Notes: generated by a model from the letters alone, not told the origin. Counted from the stretch's first letter, positions 1 to 9,010 are shown. The stretch: DNA of 64,000 nt from Lewinella sp. LCG006 (GCF_040784935.1 NZ_CP160680.1:558001-622000), one strand, 5' to 3'. Numbers and translations are program-made.

Positions 1-381
1 CCCGGTTTTGCGATCCATTTTATTCAATCCCGAGCCCCAGGTACCCACCCAAAAGTTTCCGTCTTTGGTTTCAAGAATCACCTCCACCGCGTTGCTGGAA
101 ATGGTCGTACTGTCGGCAATGTTATGGCTGTAGACCTTGAAGTCACGACCATTGTAGCGAACCAGCCCAGCCTTGCTGGCAAACCACATAAAGCCGGCCT
201 GATCCTGATAAATATCCTGCACCTCATTACCTTCCAGGCTATTGGGTAGGTCAAAGAGGTAAACAGGCGTACGGTAGAGGAAGCTGTACTGCGCCTGACC
301 TGGTACCAGGAACACAAAATGCATTGTCGCCCAAATGGCGACAATGCGAACAAAGTAGTATATAAAAATTCTTTTAATCAT
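1..381 (-). CDS. Two-component regulator propeller sensor, N-terminal part (cut by window edge)
   Basis: The frame runs off the left edge, so only the first 127 residues are visible. It opens with a hydrophobic signal/anchor segment (residues 1-31) and continues with blade-like repeats typical of Reg_prop periplasmic sensor domains: 'VQDIYQDQAGFMWFASKAGL' followed by 'VILETKDGNFWVGTWGSGL'. In the family these propellers precede a Y_Y_Y domain and a histidine kinase or LytTR/HTH output, sensing an extracellular ligand. The ATG overlaps the TGA of the upstream TonB receptor (ATGA), implying translational coupling and a shared job. Whether the missing part is a kinase (hybrid two-component type) or a LytTR regulator cannot be told here. 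Confidence 0.8.
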   Translation of the reverse strand, partial: MIKRIFIYYFVRIVAIWATMHFVFLVPGQAQYSFLYRTPVYLFDLPNSLEGNEVQDIYQDQAGFMWFASKAGLVRYNGRDFKVYSHNIADSTTISSNAVEVILETKDGNFWVGTWGSGLNKMDRKTG

Positions 382-2792
382 TGCACACGGTTACGTTCGT
401 CAACAGAAGCCCCATTATGGTCTTCCCGCTGCTTAATTTTATTGTTGCCAAAGGGATAAGTATAGGTCAGCCGAAAAATAGATCCCTCCTGCTGATACTC
501 TTGCCTATGGACAAGGTTAAGTTCAGGTTGGTTGTAAGATTGCGTCCAGAAAGACCCTAAATTAAATCCATCTTCCCAGGTTAGGGCTAAACTGCTTCCG
601 CTGTTGAATTTCTTCCGCAGCCCCATATTAAATCCGCCTTGCCAGGGAATATCAGCCAGGCCGTAAGTCATCCCCGATTGCACATAGCCATCTACTTCGA
701 GGGTTAAATCTTTGCTTAAGGTAATAGTTTGGGTGGAATTAAAGGCTGCGAAAAAGCTTTCGTAACTCAACAACTCTCCTTCATAAAAAGGCCGCTGCTG
801 CTGCCAGGCTATCCCGCCTTCGTAGCGGCTTTCCCACCATTCCGTTATTTTCACGGGGAAGCTAAGCCAGAGATACGCCAACTGAGCGTCCTTCATGTTT
901 TCTGGCTGAGTAATGGTGAGGTTTTCTTCCGCTAAAATGTCCAACTGCCCCCAGAAAATGGGGTGTTCCTCCTGGCTATATTGCGCCGTCAGCATGAGCG
1001 ACTTATAGCGGTAGGATAATCGAAACTGACGGGAAAACGAAGCCCTCACTTGAGGGTTACCCGTAGTAAGTGTATTGGGCGAAAAGAAGAAAAATGCGGG
1101 AGCCAGTACATTCAAACTTGGCCGCTGTATACGCTCACTGTAGGCGAATTGCAGGGAGTTGTCGTCGTTAATGGTGTGCGACAAAAAGAAGGTAGGGAAA
1201 AAGCGGCCGTATTTGCGGCTCGTCAGGATTTCCTGCAGACTATCCAATTGAATGTTGGTGTACTCATAGCGCAGGCCTGCTTTCGCGGTAGTCTTCTCGC
1301 TGATCTTAAAATCGGTAGACAAATAGGTGGCATAGATGTGCTCCTCCATGCTCAGCAAATTGGTGTACCGAGGTCGGTTAAGCTGCTGACCGCCGATGAT
1401 ATCCGCCACCAAATTGTCATTAACAAAATTGGAAAATGATCCTTTCACACCAAATTCCACGTTCCAATCCTCCTGAATGGCCTTGCTCACATCAGCTTTA
1501 AAGACATGGAATTCAATAGGGTTTTCCTTACGGGAAATGAATTCCTCGTTGCTCATGATTTCTCCGGTAGCGTCGGTTGTGATATCAGTATAATCAGCGG
1601 GGTTTTTGTTGGTATAGTCGAGGTAATCATAGTCCAACGACAGTTTCCAGTCCTTAGCAAAGGAATGCCGAAGGTTGATGTTGGTCATCCAATGTTTCCA
1701 GTCGTTTTCTTCCAAACTCCGCAGGCTTGAACGCTCTCTCAGCTCGCCATTGGCCAGCACCGTAGTGGCAGTATTGGCATCCAAATCCCAGATAGTGGTG
1801 TACGCTGAGAACAAAAGTCCTAAAGTTGTTTTTGAGTTGATTTCATAATCCACTCCTACCCTGCCACTGTAAAATCCCCGAAAAGCTGGGCGATTACTGT
1901 ACGAGTCCGTTGCCAGGAAAGTCTCACCATCCTGAATCCGCTTAGTGATGGTCACATCCTCTTGCAAGTAATTGTTATTGGCCGCCAGGCTACCGTATAT
2001 ATTGACCTTACCTTTGCGCACATTGAGGTCGATAGAGCCGCCAAACTTGGGGCGTTCGCCGTAACCTACGTTCAGGGAAACATTGCCATTGCTCCCTTCT
2101 TCCAGGTTTTGGACAAGTACGATATTGATGATGCCCCCTACCCCCTCCGCATCGTAGGACGAAGGAGGCGTGGTGATCAGCTCTATCGACTCGATATTAC
2201 TGGCGGGCATGGATTCCAGTAACTGCAGGAGGGCATCGCCGTCAATGCGCGTGCGCTTGCCATTGATCTGCACCATTACACCCTGTTTACCTTCCAGCGT
2301 AATTTGGTTATTGATGCCGTCGATGCGTACGCCCGGCGATTTAGCTAAAACCTGTAGTGCATTCCCCCCCACCGAGGTAACACTACTTTGCACATTGACA
2401 ACCAGACGGTCTATTTGGTGTTCGTACAAAGGCCGCTTGGCCTTTACCACCACTTCGTCAAGCAGGGACACATCCGGCAACATCATGACTACTTCGGATA
2501 CCCACAGCGATTTTTCATCCGTAACCCGGATCAGCTGGTTTTGTTTTTCGTAGCCAATCATCAGGAAAGACAAGAGGTAGTCTCCCGCTGTAATATTCTC
2601 CATTTCATAGATACCATCAACGGTCGTAACGACACCCTTTATTAAGCTACTATCTAAGGGGTTAAGTAATAGGACATTCGCATAAGCAAGCGGCTCACGA
2701 TTTTCGTCGAGAACCTGCCCGGTAATGGTATGTTGAGAAAATAAGGCATAGCCACACAGGCTCATCATTAAGATGATTAGTAAAGATTTCAT
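378..2792 (-). CDS. TonB-dependent outer-membrane receptor (OMP_b-brl_3 type)
   Basis: A 804-residue outer-membrane receptor. I start it at the internal ATG that gives a clean signal peptide (MKSLLIILMM...LFSQ); the frame extends 16 residues upstream without one. Residues about 21-100 form a CarboxypepD_reg-like beta-sandwich (ITGQVLDENREPLAYANVLL). A plug-like region with 'VMVQINGKRTRIDG' and 'IESIELITTPPSSYDAEGVG' follows, then a long barrel rich in alternating aromatic strands. No SusD-like partner is next to it, so I do not infer glycan uptake; the substrate is unknown. Its stop overlaps the start of the propeller sensor downstream, suggesting the receptor and the sensor are made together. 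Confidence 0.85.
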   Translation of the reverse strand: MKSLLIILMMSLCGYALFSQHTITGQVLDENREPLAYANVLLLNPLDSSLIKGVVTTVDGIYEMENITAGDYLLSFLMIGYEKQNQLIRVTDEKSLWVSEVVMMLPDVSLLDEVVVKAKRPLYEHQIDRLVVNVQSSVTSVGGNALQVLAKSPGVRIDGINNQITLEGKQGVMVQINGKRTRIDGDALLQLLESMPASNIESIELITTPPSSYDAEGVGGIINIVLVQNLEEGSNGNVSLNVGYGERPKFGGSIDLNVRKGKVNIYGSLAANNNYLQEDVTITKRIQDGETFLATDSYSNRPAFRGFYSGRVGVDYEINSKTTLGLLFSAYTTIWDLDANTATTVLANGELRERSSLRSLEENDWKHWMTNINLRHSFAKDWKLSLDYDYLDYTNKNPADYTDITTDATGEIMSNEEFISRKENPIEFHVFKADVSKAIQEDWNVEFGVKGSFSNFVNDNLVADIIGGQQLNRPRYTNLLSMEEHIYATYLSTDFKISEKTTAKAGLRYEYTNIQLDSLQEILTSRKYGRFFPTFFLSHTINDDNSLQFAYSERIQRPSLNVLAPAFFFFSPNTLTTGNPQVRASFSRQFRLSYRYKSLMLTAQYSQEEHPIFWGQLDILAEENLTITQPENMKDAQLAYLWLSFPVKITEWWESRYEGGIAWQQQRPFYEGELLSYESFFAAFNSTQTITLSKDLTLEVDGYVQSGMTYGLADIPWQGGFNMGLRKKFNSGSSLALTWEDGFNLGSFWTQSYNQPELNLVHRQEYQQEGSIFRLTYTYPFGNNKIKQREDHNGASVDERNRVQ

Positions 2793-3057
2793 CGGGTAAT
2801 GTTTTTGTAAACTGGGCCTTAGTTCATCTTCTTTGTTCAACTAAGTATCCAATTTTATTAACAACCCAAAAGTGGATGATCTGCCCATAAAAGTATCGGA
2901 CTCGGACAGCAACCTATCGGATAATTCTGTCAAAGGATAGGAGAAATTCAGCTGTTTTGGTAGAAATTGGTCATTTTACAGAATTGGGAGTCATACTATT
3001 TTAGTGCCTTTACCCTGCTAGCATAAAGATTTATCCCTTTTACTGGGGTAATTTTTC

Positions 3058-3065
3058 TAATTTTG
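3058..3065 (+). promoter_or_regulatory. Bacteroidota -7 box for the PPIase operon
   Basis: TAATTTTG fits TAnnTTTG exactly and faces the operon 80 bp downstream. The -33 position has only a TTTA-like match, so this is a one-box prediction. Confidence 0.5.
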
Positions 3066-3073
3066 CGTCGTTT

Positions 3074-3120
3074 TTCAGCCAGAAAGTAGAAGATCTGCTT
3101 TCTGGCTGAAGCTTTTTTCT
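3074..3120 (+). promoter_or_regulatory. 5'-leader hairpin with U-run (terminator/attenuator-like)
   Basis: A perfect 13-bp stem (TTCAGCCAGAAAG at 3074-3086 with its complement at 3098-3110) has an 11-nt loop and is followed by GCTTTTTTCT. It lies 9 nt after the -7 box, so the mRNA would begin almost at the hairpin. It could terminate early, protect the 5' end, or end an upstream RNA. Confidence 0.5.
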
Positions 3121-3145
3121 TTGATAATACAAAAACTGGCTACTC

Positions 3146-5116
3146 ATGACAAAACAATGGACGTTGCTGCTGGCTTTGATCAGCCTGACCATTGCCGGAT
3201 TATTTGCCCAAAATAATGATCAACGCGTTTTATTCACAGTAGAAGACACGCCTGTAACGGTAGAAGAATTCAACTACATTTACAGTAAAACCAACGGAGA
3301 AAGTGCTGATTTCTCTGAAGCTTCCCTACAAGAATACCTGGATCTCTACGTAAAATTCAAACTCAAGGTACAGCGAGCTAAAGAAATGCAGCTCGATACC
3401 ATCCAAGTACTTCAGGAAGAGTTGGCGGGCTACCGCCGCCAGTTGGCCGACAGCTATCTCATCGACCGTGCTATTGGTGACAAACTTATTATGGAGGCCT
3501 ATGAGCACCTCCAGGAAGATGTAGACATCAGCCATATCCTCGTAAGTCTCAAAAATGATGCCCCTCCTGCCGACACCCTGGCCGCTTACCAGCAAATCAT
3601 GGCTGCTTACAACCGTATCAAAGGGGGCGCTGCTTTTGCGGATGTCGCCAAAGAGATTTCTACCGATCGTTACAGCAAAGACAAGGGCGGACGCATTGGT
3701 TTCACTACCGCACTTTACCCCGCTGGCTTGCACAACCTGGAGTATGCTGCTTATGATGCACCGCTCAAAACCGTCACCATGCCCATTCGTACCAATGCGG
3801 GGTATCACCTCTTGTACGTACACGAGCGCCGACCAGCGCGCGGCGAAATGGAAGTAGCCCATATTCTGGTGCGGGAAGAACCATTGGGAGAAGCCGCAGC
3901 CAAAGCCAAGATCGACAGTATTTACCAAGCACTGCAAGGTGGTGCCAATTTTGAACAACTCGCCGTTACGACCAGCGAGGACAAACGTACCTCCGCCAAC
4001 AATGGCTACCTTGGATTCTTTGGCATTTCTCGCTACGAAAAACCTTTCGAGGATGCTTCTTTTGCGCTTGCCAAAGACGGCGACTACAGTAAACCGGTAA
4101 AAACCAGCTTGGGCTGGCACATCATCAAAAGAATTAGTCGTAAAGAGATACAACCATTCCCAGCAGAAAAGCCTCGTTTAGAGGGCGACGTCAGAAAAGA
4201 CCCTCGCTTTGAAGAGGCGAAGAAAGCTTTGCTTCGGAATATCCGCAGCCAGAACAACTTTAACGAAAACACCATTTTGTTAGACGGCTACATTGGCAGC
4301 CTACCCGATACCTTTACTACTTTCCGTTGGAAAGCCCCAGCGATGGCATCTGACAAGGTGCTCTTCAGCCTGGACGGAGGATATCAGGTAACTTTAGGTG
4401 ACTTTGAATCGTACTTGGGCAAAGCAACGCGTGAGCGAGTGACTTACGGCCGGGAAGGAGACAAGGAATCGGTTGCTCGTAGACTGTATGCGCAGTTTGT
4501 GGATGATCAACTATTGAAATACGAAGAATCACAGTTGGAAAAGCGATACCCCGAATTTCGTAATCTAATGAGAGAATACGAAGAAGGAATACTTTTGTTT
4601 GAGGCTACAAAAATGGAAGTTTGGGACAAGGCTGCGCAAGATTCTGTAGGGCTCGAAAAGTTCTTCACCGGGGTACAAGGAAAGTACCGTTGGGCACCAC
4701 GTGCCAGAACAACGGTTTACCGTATTGGTATCAACAACCGAGAACTGGCTCCAGATATCCGTAGTTATGCCATGAACCACACCGCCGACGAAGTGAAAGA
4801 AATGTTCAACACCGACGGCACGGTAAAAGTCGTTACGGAAGAAGCCACTTACGAAAAATTCCGCAATACTGAACTTTCGGATGCCGACTGGAAAGTAGGG
4901 GTCGTAACCGATATGATTGAAAATGACCGCAGCCGCAGCCTGAAGTTTTTCAAAATCGAAGAGCTTCTTCCTGAAGGTAATAAAACGCTAAGCGAAGCCC
5001 GCGGATACGTTATTGCTGACTATCAGGACCAACTGGAAAAAGAATGGGTGGAGGAACTCCGTAAGAGCTACGAAGTGAAAATCAACCAAAAAGTTTTCAA
5101 GAGCCTGATCCGATAA
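3146..5116 (+). CDS. Peptidyl-prolyl isomerase with two parvulin domains
   Basis: A 656-residue exported foldase. Residues 1-22 are a signal peptide ending in LFAQ. Two parvulin (PpiC-type) domains are visible: about 127-229 (DVDISHILVSLKN ... GYHLLYVHERR) and 236-338 (MEVAHILVREE ... GWHIIKRISRK), each with the D/E-xxHIL opening and the G-[YW]-H closing motif. About 300 residues of C-terminal helical region without a recognised domain follow. It heads a co-directional cluster with a SurA_N-like lipoprotein and a SurA homologue. The inferred role is periplasmic chaperoning of outer-membrane proteins, although this exact architecture is not assigned a substrate. Confidence 0.9.
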   Translation: MTKQWTLLLALISLTIAGLFAQNNDQRVLFTVEDTPVTVEEFNYIYSKTNGESADFSEASLQEYLDLYVKFKLKVQRAKEMQLDTIQVLQEELAGYRRQLADSYLIDRAIGDKLIMEAYEHLQEDVDISHILVSLKNDAPPADTLAAYQQIMAAYNRIKGGAAFADVAKEISTDRYSKDKGGRIGFTTALYPAGLHNLEYAAYDAPLKTVTMPIRTNAGYHLLYVHERRPARGEMEVAHILVREEPLGEAAAKAKIDSIYQALQGGANFEQLAVTTSEDKRTSANNGYLGFFGISRYEKPFEDASFALAKDGDYSKPVKTSLGWHIIKRISRKEIQPFPAEKPRLEGDVRKDPRFEEAKKALLRNIRSQNNFNENTILLDGYIGSLPDTFTTFRWKAPAMASDKVLFSLDGGYQVTLGDFESYLGKATRERVTYGREGDKESVARRLYAQFVDDQLLKYEESQLEKRYPEFRNLMREYEEGILLFEATKMEVWDKAAQDSVGLEKFFTGVQGKYRWAPRARTTVYRIGINNRELAPDIRSYAMNHTADEVKEMFNTDGTVKVVTEEATYEKFRNTELSDADWKVGVVTDMIENDRSRSLKFFKIEELLPEGNKTLSEARGYVIADYQDQLEKEWVEELRKSYEVKINQKVFKSLIR

Positions 5117-5155
5117 CGATAGAGATGGTTAGGGCAAAAGCCCACCCCGAAGCCC

Positions 5156-5190
5156 ACCGCTCCCTGCCAGCATAGCCGGCAGGGAGCGGT
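5156..5190 (+). repeat. Intercistronic 13-bp hairpin
   Basis: ACCGCTCCCTGCC at 5156-5168 pairs perfectly with 5178-5190 across a 9-nt loop. There is no following T-run, so it is more likely an mRNA-stabilising or REP-like element than a terminator. It resembles in outline the CTGCC...GGCAG repeats near 39728 and 59403. Confidence 0.55.
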
Positions 5191-5242
5191 GAAGCAGCCT
5201 CGAAGTGAAACCACTTCGTCATCGGGATATTTCATAATATAA

Positions 5243-6118
5243 TTGATACAGGAATTGAATAATTGGTGCTTGGTACCTTCGGTTGTCATCTTACTTTTAG
5301 GATGTTTGTCCTCCTGTAGCGAAGTGGGTTCTGCTGCTGAAAACAGCAAGGATCGATTACTCGCCCAAGTGGGCAGTAAATCCCTTTACATTTCAGAGAT
5401 GGAAGGCATGTTTCCTGAAGGGATAACGGGTGAAGACAGCGTTTTAGTCATCGAATCCTACGTAGGGCGTTGGGTGCGAGAAGCTGCTATACTTAACGAA
5501 GCAGAACGCAATATTCCAGCCGATCTTAATATCAACAAGATGGTCAGGGATTACCGAGCATCCTTAGTTCGTTCCAACTATGAGAAAATCCTGGTGGAGG
5601 AACTGCTCGACTCGGTTGTCACAGCGCAGGAGTTGGAAGCTTTCTACAAAGAGAACCAGATGCTTTACGAGCTTCAAAAGCCTATTGCACGCTGTCTTTT
5701 TATTAAGGTGCCCATTCCTACCCCTGAGGGAAATCGCTTACGCAACCTGTGGAATAAGGCTGATGAAGGTGACTTGGCTGATCTTAGGGCTTATTGTGAC
5801 CAGTACGCAGAAGTAGCACTCCTTCAAGAGAATTTATGGTACGCCGTGGAAGAAGTCGCTGAACGTTTACCGAAAGGTACACTGACCGTTGAGAATATTG
5901 GTTCCAAGCGAGAATTTACCCAACGAGACGAGCACCATCAGTATTATTTTCGGCTTTTTGAATTGAAAAACCGTAAAGAAATTGCCCCATTGTCTTACGT
6001 CGAAGAGCAGGCCCGCAAGGTGATTCTGCACAAACGTAAACTACAATTGGTGGAGGAAGTAAAAGAAGACATTTACCAAAGGGAACTGCGGGAAAAGAAT
6101 GTAGAAACCTTTTACTGA
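5243..6118 (+). CDS. SurA_N-like periplasmic lipoprotein without PPIase domain
   Basis: A 291-residue protein lying between two parvulin genes. The N-terminus has a hydrophobic stretch and two candidate lipoboxes (LLLGC and CLSSC), so it is probably a lipoprotein. The body (DRLLAQVGSKSLYISEMEGM ... REAAILNEAE) resembles the SurA/PpiC N-terminal chaperone fold, with 'VTAQELEAFYKEN' as in SurA, but I find no HIL...GWH parvulin signature. No ATG lies before the hydrophobic segment, so the start must be a TTG (5243, 5255 or 5270). Context implies a chaperone partner of the flanking foldases. Confidence 0.75.
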   Translation: MIQELNNWCLVPSVVILLLGCLSSCSEVGSAAENSKDRLLAQVGSKSLYISEMEGMFPEGITGEDSVLVIESYVGRWVREAAILNEAERNIPADLNINKMVRDYRASLVRSNYEKILVEELLDSVVTAQELEAFYKENQMLYELQKPIARCLFIKVPIPTPEGNRLRNLWNKADEGDLADLRAYCDQYAEVALLQENLWYAVEEVAERLPKGTLTVENIGSKREFTQRDEHHQYYFRLFELKNRKEIAPLSYVEEQARKVILHKRKLQLVEEVKEDIYQRELREKNVETFY

Positions 6119-6147
6119 TTATATAAACAATGTACAAGTTTTGATTT

Positions 6148-7509
6148 ATGAATAAGCAAATCTGTTTTTTGATCGCTGCACTTTTTTGTGTCCAAATAAG
6201 TTTTGCGCAAAGAGAAGTGATCGATAAGGTCGTCGGCATGGTCGGTGGTGAGATTGTACTTCTCTCCGAAGTGGAAGAGCAAAATGCGCTGCTCAAGGCT
6301 CAGAACCCTAGCCTCGGTAAAGGTTTGCGTTGTGACATTATGGATCAGCTGCTTTCTAACAAACTGCTGGTCAACCAGGCCAAACTCGATAGTATCCTTG
6401 TTGCCGATGAAGAAGTTGAAGAACAACTTAATGCCCGGATTGAAAGGATTTTATCCTATATGAATGGTGACTTAGAGCAATTTGAAGCCTATTATGGCCA
6501 AACAGTGACGCAGGTAAAAGAGCAATTCCGCGAAGACTTGCGCTCTCAGCTGTTGTCAGAAAGAATGCGAGCACAGGTACTGAGTGGTGTGAATGTTACG
6601 CCCTCTGAGGTCAAAAATTTCTTCAACCAGATTCCTGTTGACAGTCTTCCCTATTTCAGTTCTGAGGTAGAAGTAGGAGAAATCGTTTATGTTCCTAAAG
6701 TCAACGCGGAAGAGCGCCAAAAAGCGATTACCAAGCTCGAAAAACTAAGAGAGCAGATCACGACCAGTGTGACCACTTTTGAAGAAGCCGCCAAAAAGTT
6801 TAGCGACGATGGCTCTGCCAGAATAGGAGGTGATCTGGGTTGGGCGAAGCGTGGTAAATTTGTCCCGGAATTTGAAGCTGCTGCCTACCAATTGGAGCAA
6901 GGCGAAATTAGCCAGGTGGTAGAAACCGAGTTTGGCTTTCACCTTATCCAACTGCTGGAACGCCGCGGTAATACCATCCGTGTTCGCCATATCCTGGTTC
7001 GTCCAGAAATTACTGATGCTGACCTAGAGTTGGCTCGCAACCACCTGGATTCTGTGCGTACCCTGATTGTCAATGACTCCATCACTTTTTCCATGGCCGT
7101 AAAACGCTTCGGAGACGAAGATGTCCAGAGTTTCAATAATGATGGACGGATGATGAACCCCGCAACAGGGAATACTTTCTACGAAGTTGCGGATCTTGAC
7201 CCTGATGTTTATTTCGCAATTGATACGCTAAAAATTGGTGGCTTAACGGCTCCGTTCCCTTTTGCCAGCCCTACTGGAGAAACCTTTTACCGGATTGTTC
7301 AATTGCAATCAAGAACCCTGCCCCACCGGGCGAACCTACAACAGGATTACAATAAAATCATGTTGGCCACCAAAGACTCCAAGCAGAATGAATTCCTCAG
7401 TGAGTGGATTCAGAAAAAAGTAGCATCAACCTACATTCAGATTGATAGCCGCTTTCAGGAATGCCCCAACTTGGACAAGTGGAAAGAAGACAGTATCGCG
7501 AAGCCTTAG
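6148..7509 (+). CDS. surA: SurA-like peptidyl-prolyl isomerase/chaperone
   Basis: A 453-residue exported protein with a signal peptide of about 20 residues. The start of the mature protein (EVIDKVVGMVGGEIVLLSEV) is the hallmark SurA N-domain. A first parvulin domain covers about 172-270 (EVEVGEIVYVPK ... FGFHLIQLLERRG); a second begins at about 277 (IRVRHILVRP) and lacks the usual closing GWH, so it may be non-catalytic. E. coli SurA likewise has one inactive and one active domain. It follows the lipoprotein gene by 29 bp, consistent with one operon. Role: periplasmic delivery and folding of beta-barrel proteins. Confidence 0.9.
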   Translation: MNKQICFLIAALFCVQISFAQREVIDKVVGMVGGEIVLLSEVEEQNALLKAQNPSLGKGLRCDIMDQLLSNKLLVNQAKLDSILVADEEVEEQLNARIERILSYMNGDLEQFEAYYGQTVTQVKEQFREDLRSQLLSERMRAQVLSGVNVTPSEVKNFFNQIPVDSLPYFSSEVEVGEIVYVPKVNAEERQKAITKLEKLREQITTSVTTFEEAAKKFSDDGSARIGGDLGWAKRGKFVPEFEAAAYQLEQGEISQVVETEFGFHLIQLLERRGNTIRVRHILVRPEITDADLELARNHLDSVRTLIVNDSITFSMAVKRFGDEDVQSFNNDGRMMNPATGNTFYEVADLDPDVYFAIDTLKIGGLTAPFPFASPTGETFYRIVQLQSRTLPHRANLQQDYNKIMLATKDSKQNEFLSEWIQKKVASTYIQIDSRFQECPNLDKWKEDSIAKP

Positions 7510-7520
7510 TTTAATGCGAG

Positions 7521-7540
7521 ACCAGGTTTAAAAACCTGGT
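7521..7540. repeat. Small perfect hairpin ACCAGGTT/AACCTGGT
   Basis: An 8-bp stem with a 4-nt loop lies 11 bp after the surA stop. It has no T-run; the real terminator seems to be the one about 100 bp further on. Confidence 0.4.
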
Positions 7541-7637
7541 ACTAAGTACTTCCTACAGTGAGGCTGGAAGACGAGATTCCTCTAGTTTCAAGAGCTTTGT
7601 CCACCAACCTCGTATGTTAAGATCAAGCCCTTGTAAA

Positions 7638-7676
7638 GAAAGGAGTTAGCCTGAATGGCTAACTCCTTTCTTTTTT
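7638..7676. terminator. Bidirectional intrinsic terminator
   Basis: A 14-bp perfect stem (7638-7651 with 7657-7670) has a 5-nt loop, a T-run on the plus side and A-rich sequence on the other. It sits between the convergent surA and aminotransferase genes and can serve both. Confidence 0.85.
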
Positions 7677-8967
7677 ACTGGGTACAATTACTAATTGCCT
7701 GGTCCAACATACTTACGCCCAGATCAATTTCTTCACGCGTAACTGTCAGTGGAGGTGCAATCCGAAATACCCCACCGTAACCCTTTACACGAACAATGTT
7801 CATGCTGAGCCCGAGGCGCAGACATTCTTCCGCAATTCGACTACCCAACTCGGGATCCGTCTGCTTGGTTTCCCTATCCCTAACGATCTCCATACCTAGC
7901 AGGAGCCCTTTGCCTCGTACATCACCAATACATGCATGCCGGCTCATCAAAGCGACCAGCTGCTGCTTGAGATAGGCTCCCATCTCCTGTGCCCGTTGGG
8001 CCATGGCATCTCTGGTCAGAATTTCCAGGGTCGCCAAGCCAACTGCTGCGCAAAGGGGATCAGAAACGTGAGAAGTAACGTAGATAAAGCCTTTCTCATA
8101 ACAGGAATCTTCCATCTCCCTGCTGCACACTGTTGCCGCCAAAGGTAGACCACCACCTAGCGTTTTCGACAAGGTCAGAAAATCAGGCACGAGTTCGTAT
8201 TCCTCCAAAGCGAAGTTCCACCCCAGTCGACCCAATCCGGTTTGGGCTTCATCAAAAATCACGAGCAAGCCTCTTTCTTCACAAAGTTCCTTCAGGCGCT
8301 TCATGTAGGACGGACTCAAGGGGATAATCCCCGCAGCGCTGAGAACGGGCTCGACGATCAGCGCAGCATAAGCACCCACAGACTGTTGGTCTACCATTTG
8401 CATGCCAAACTCCAGACAACTATTATCACAGGTCCCTTGGCAATGCTGAATGGGGCAACGGTAACTGTAAGGCGCTGGCAGCATCAGACTGCCGGGCATG
8501 GCTGGCCCATAACCCCGCCGAGTGAGTGAATAGGTGTGCGATTGTGCCCCCGCCGTCATGCCATGCCAAGAGCCAGCAAAACCTACAATCTCAAAACCAC
8601 CGGTATGCAATTTGGCCATCCGTAAAGCGGCTTCATTGGATTCTGAGCCGGTATTCAAAAATATACTCCGGTCCAGTCCTTCCGGAAGAAGCTCGTTCAT
8701 CTTTTTACCTAAAGCAATGAGTTCTGGCGACAGCATGGTACTCAACAAATGAATAGCTCTCGTATCCCCTTGTTGTAGTGCGGCCAAAATATCGGGATGG
8801 TTGTGCCCGAAAACAGAACACATTTGTCCGGAGGTAAAATCAAGAATGGCGCTCCCATCAGTAGCATATACGTAACTGCCCTTCGCTGATTCAATCAAAT
8901 GGGGCGAGAAGGAGCCGCAATAGCGGATCAGCACTTCTTCAGCGTCTTTTTGCCAATCTTCAATCAT
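7675..8967 (-). CDS. 2,2-dialkylglycine decarboxylase-like class III aminotransferase
   Basis: A 430-residue PLP enzyme of aminotransferase class III. It matches the dialkylglycine decarboxylase subgroup closely as I remember it: 'GSYVYATDGSAILDFTSGQM' near the N-terminus, 'IFDEAQTGLGR' (238-247), 'LTLSKTLGGGLPL' with PLP lysine K268, 'YVTSHVSDPL', and 'GVFRIAPPLTVTREEIDLG' at the C-terminus. That enzyme couples oxidative decarboxylation of 2,2-dialkylglycines to transamination of pyruvate. Unusual here is a four-cysteine segment (C171, C176, C180, C184) that I do not recall in the Burkholderia enzyme. Other class III activities are possible, so no symbol is given. Confidence 0.85.
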   Translation of the reverse strand: MIEDWQKDAEEVLIRYCGSFSPHLIESAKGSYVYATDGSAILDFTSGQMCSVFGHNHPDILAALQQGDTRAIHLLSTMLSPELIALGKKMNELLPEGLDRSIFLNTGSESNEAALRMAKLHTGGFEIVGFAGSWHGMTAGAQSHTYSLTRRGYGPAMPGSLMLPAPYSYRCPIQHCQGTCDNSCLEFGMQMVDQQSVGAYAALIVEPVLSAAGIIPLSPSYMKRLKELCEERGLLVIFDEAQTGLGRLGWNFALEEYELVPDFLTLSKTLGGGLPLAATVCSREMEDSCYEKGFIYVTSHVSDPLCAAVGLATLEILTRDAMAQRAQEMGAYLKQQLVALMSRHACIGDVRGKGLLLGMEIVRDRETKQTDPELGSRIAEECLRLGLSMNIVRVKGYGGVFRIAPPLTVTREEIDLGVSMLDQAISNCTQ

Positions 8968-9010
8968 GTTAGTTTTTTTCGAAAATACACAGTTTTCAGC
9001 GAAAACAAGT

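Larger units (their letters stand above)
2793..3145. other. Divergent intergenic region
   Basis: This 353-bp gap separates the divergently transcribed receptor and PPIase operon. The right half carries a -7 box and a strong hairpin (listed separately). I see no coding potential in it and no clear -7 box facing the receptor. Confidence 0.6.

Noticed and set aside
3326-4153. 275-codon minus frame inside the PPIase gene
   Set aside because: Long but entirely within a recognised two-parvulin gene on the plus strand.
5068-5349. 93-codon minus frame between the foldase genes
   Set aside because: It covers an intercistronic hairpin and overlaps both flanking genes antisense.
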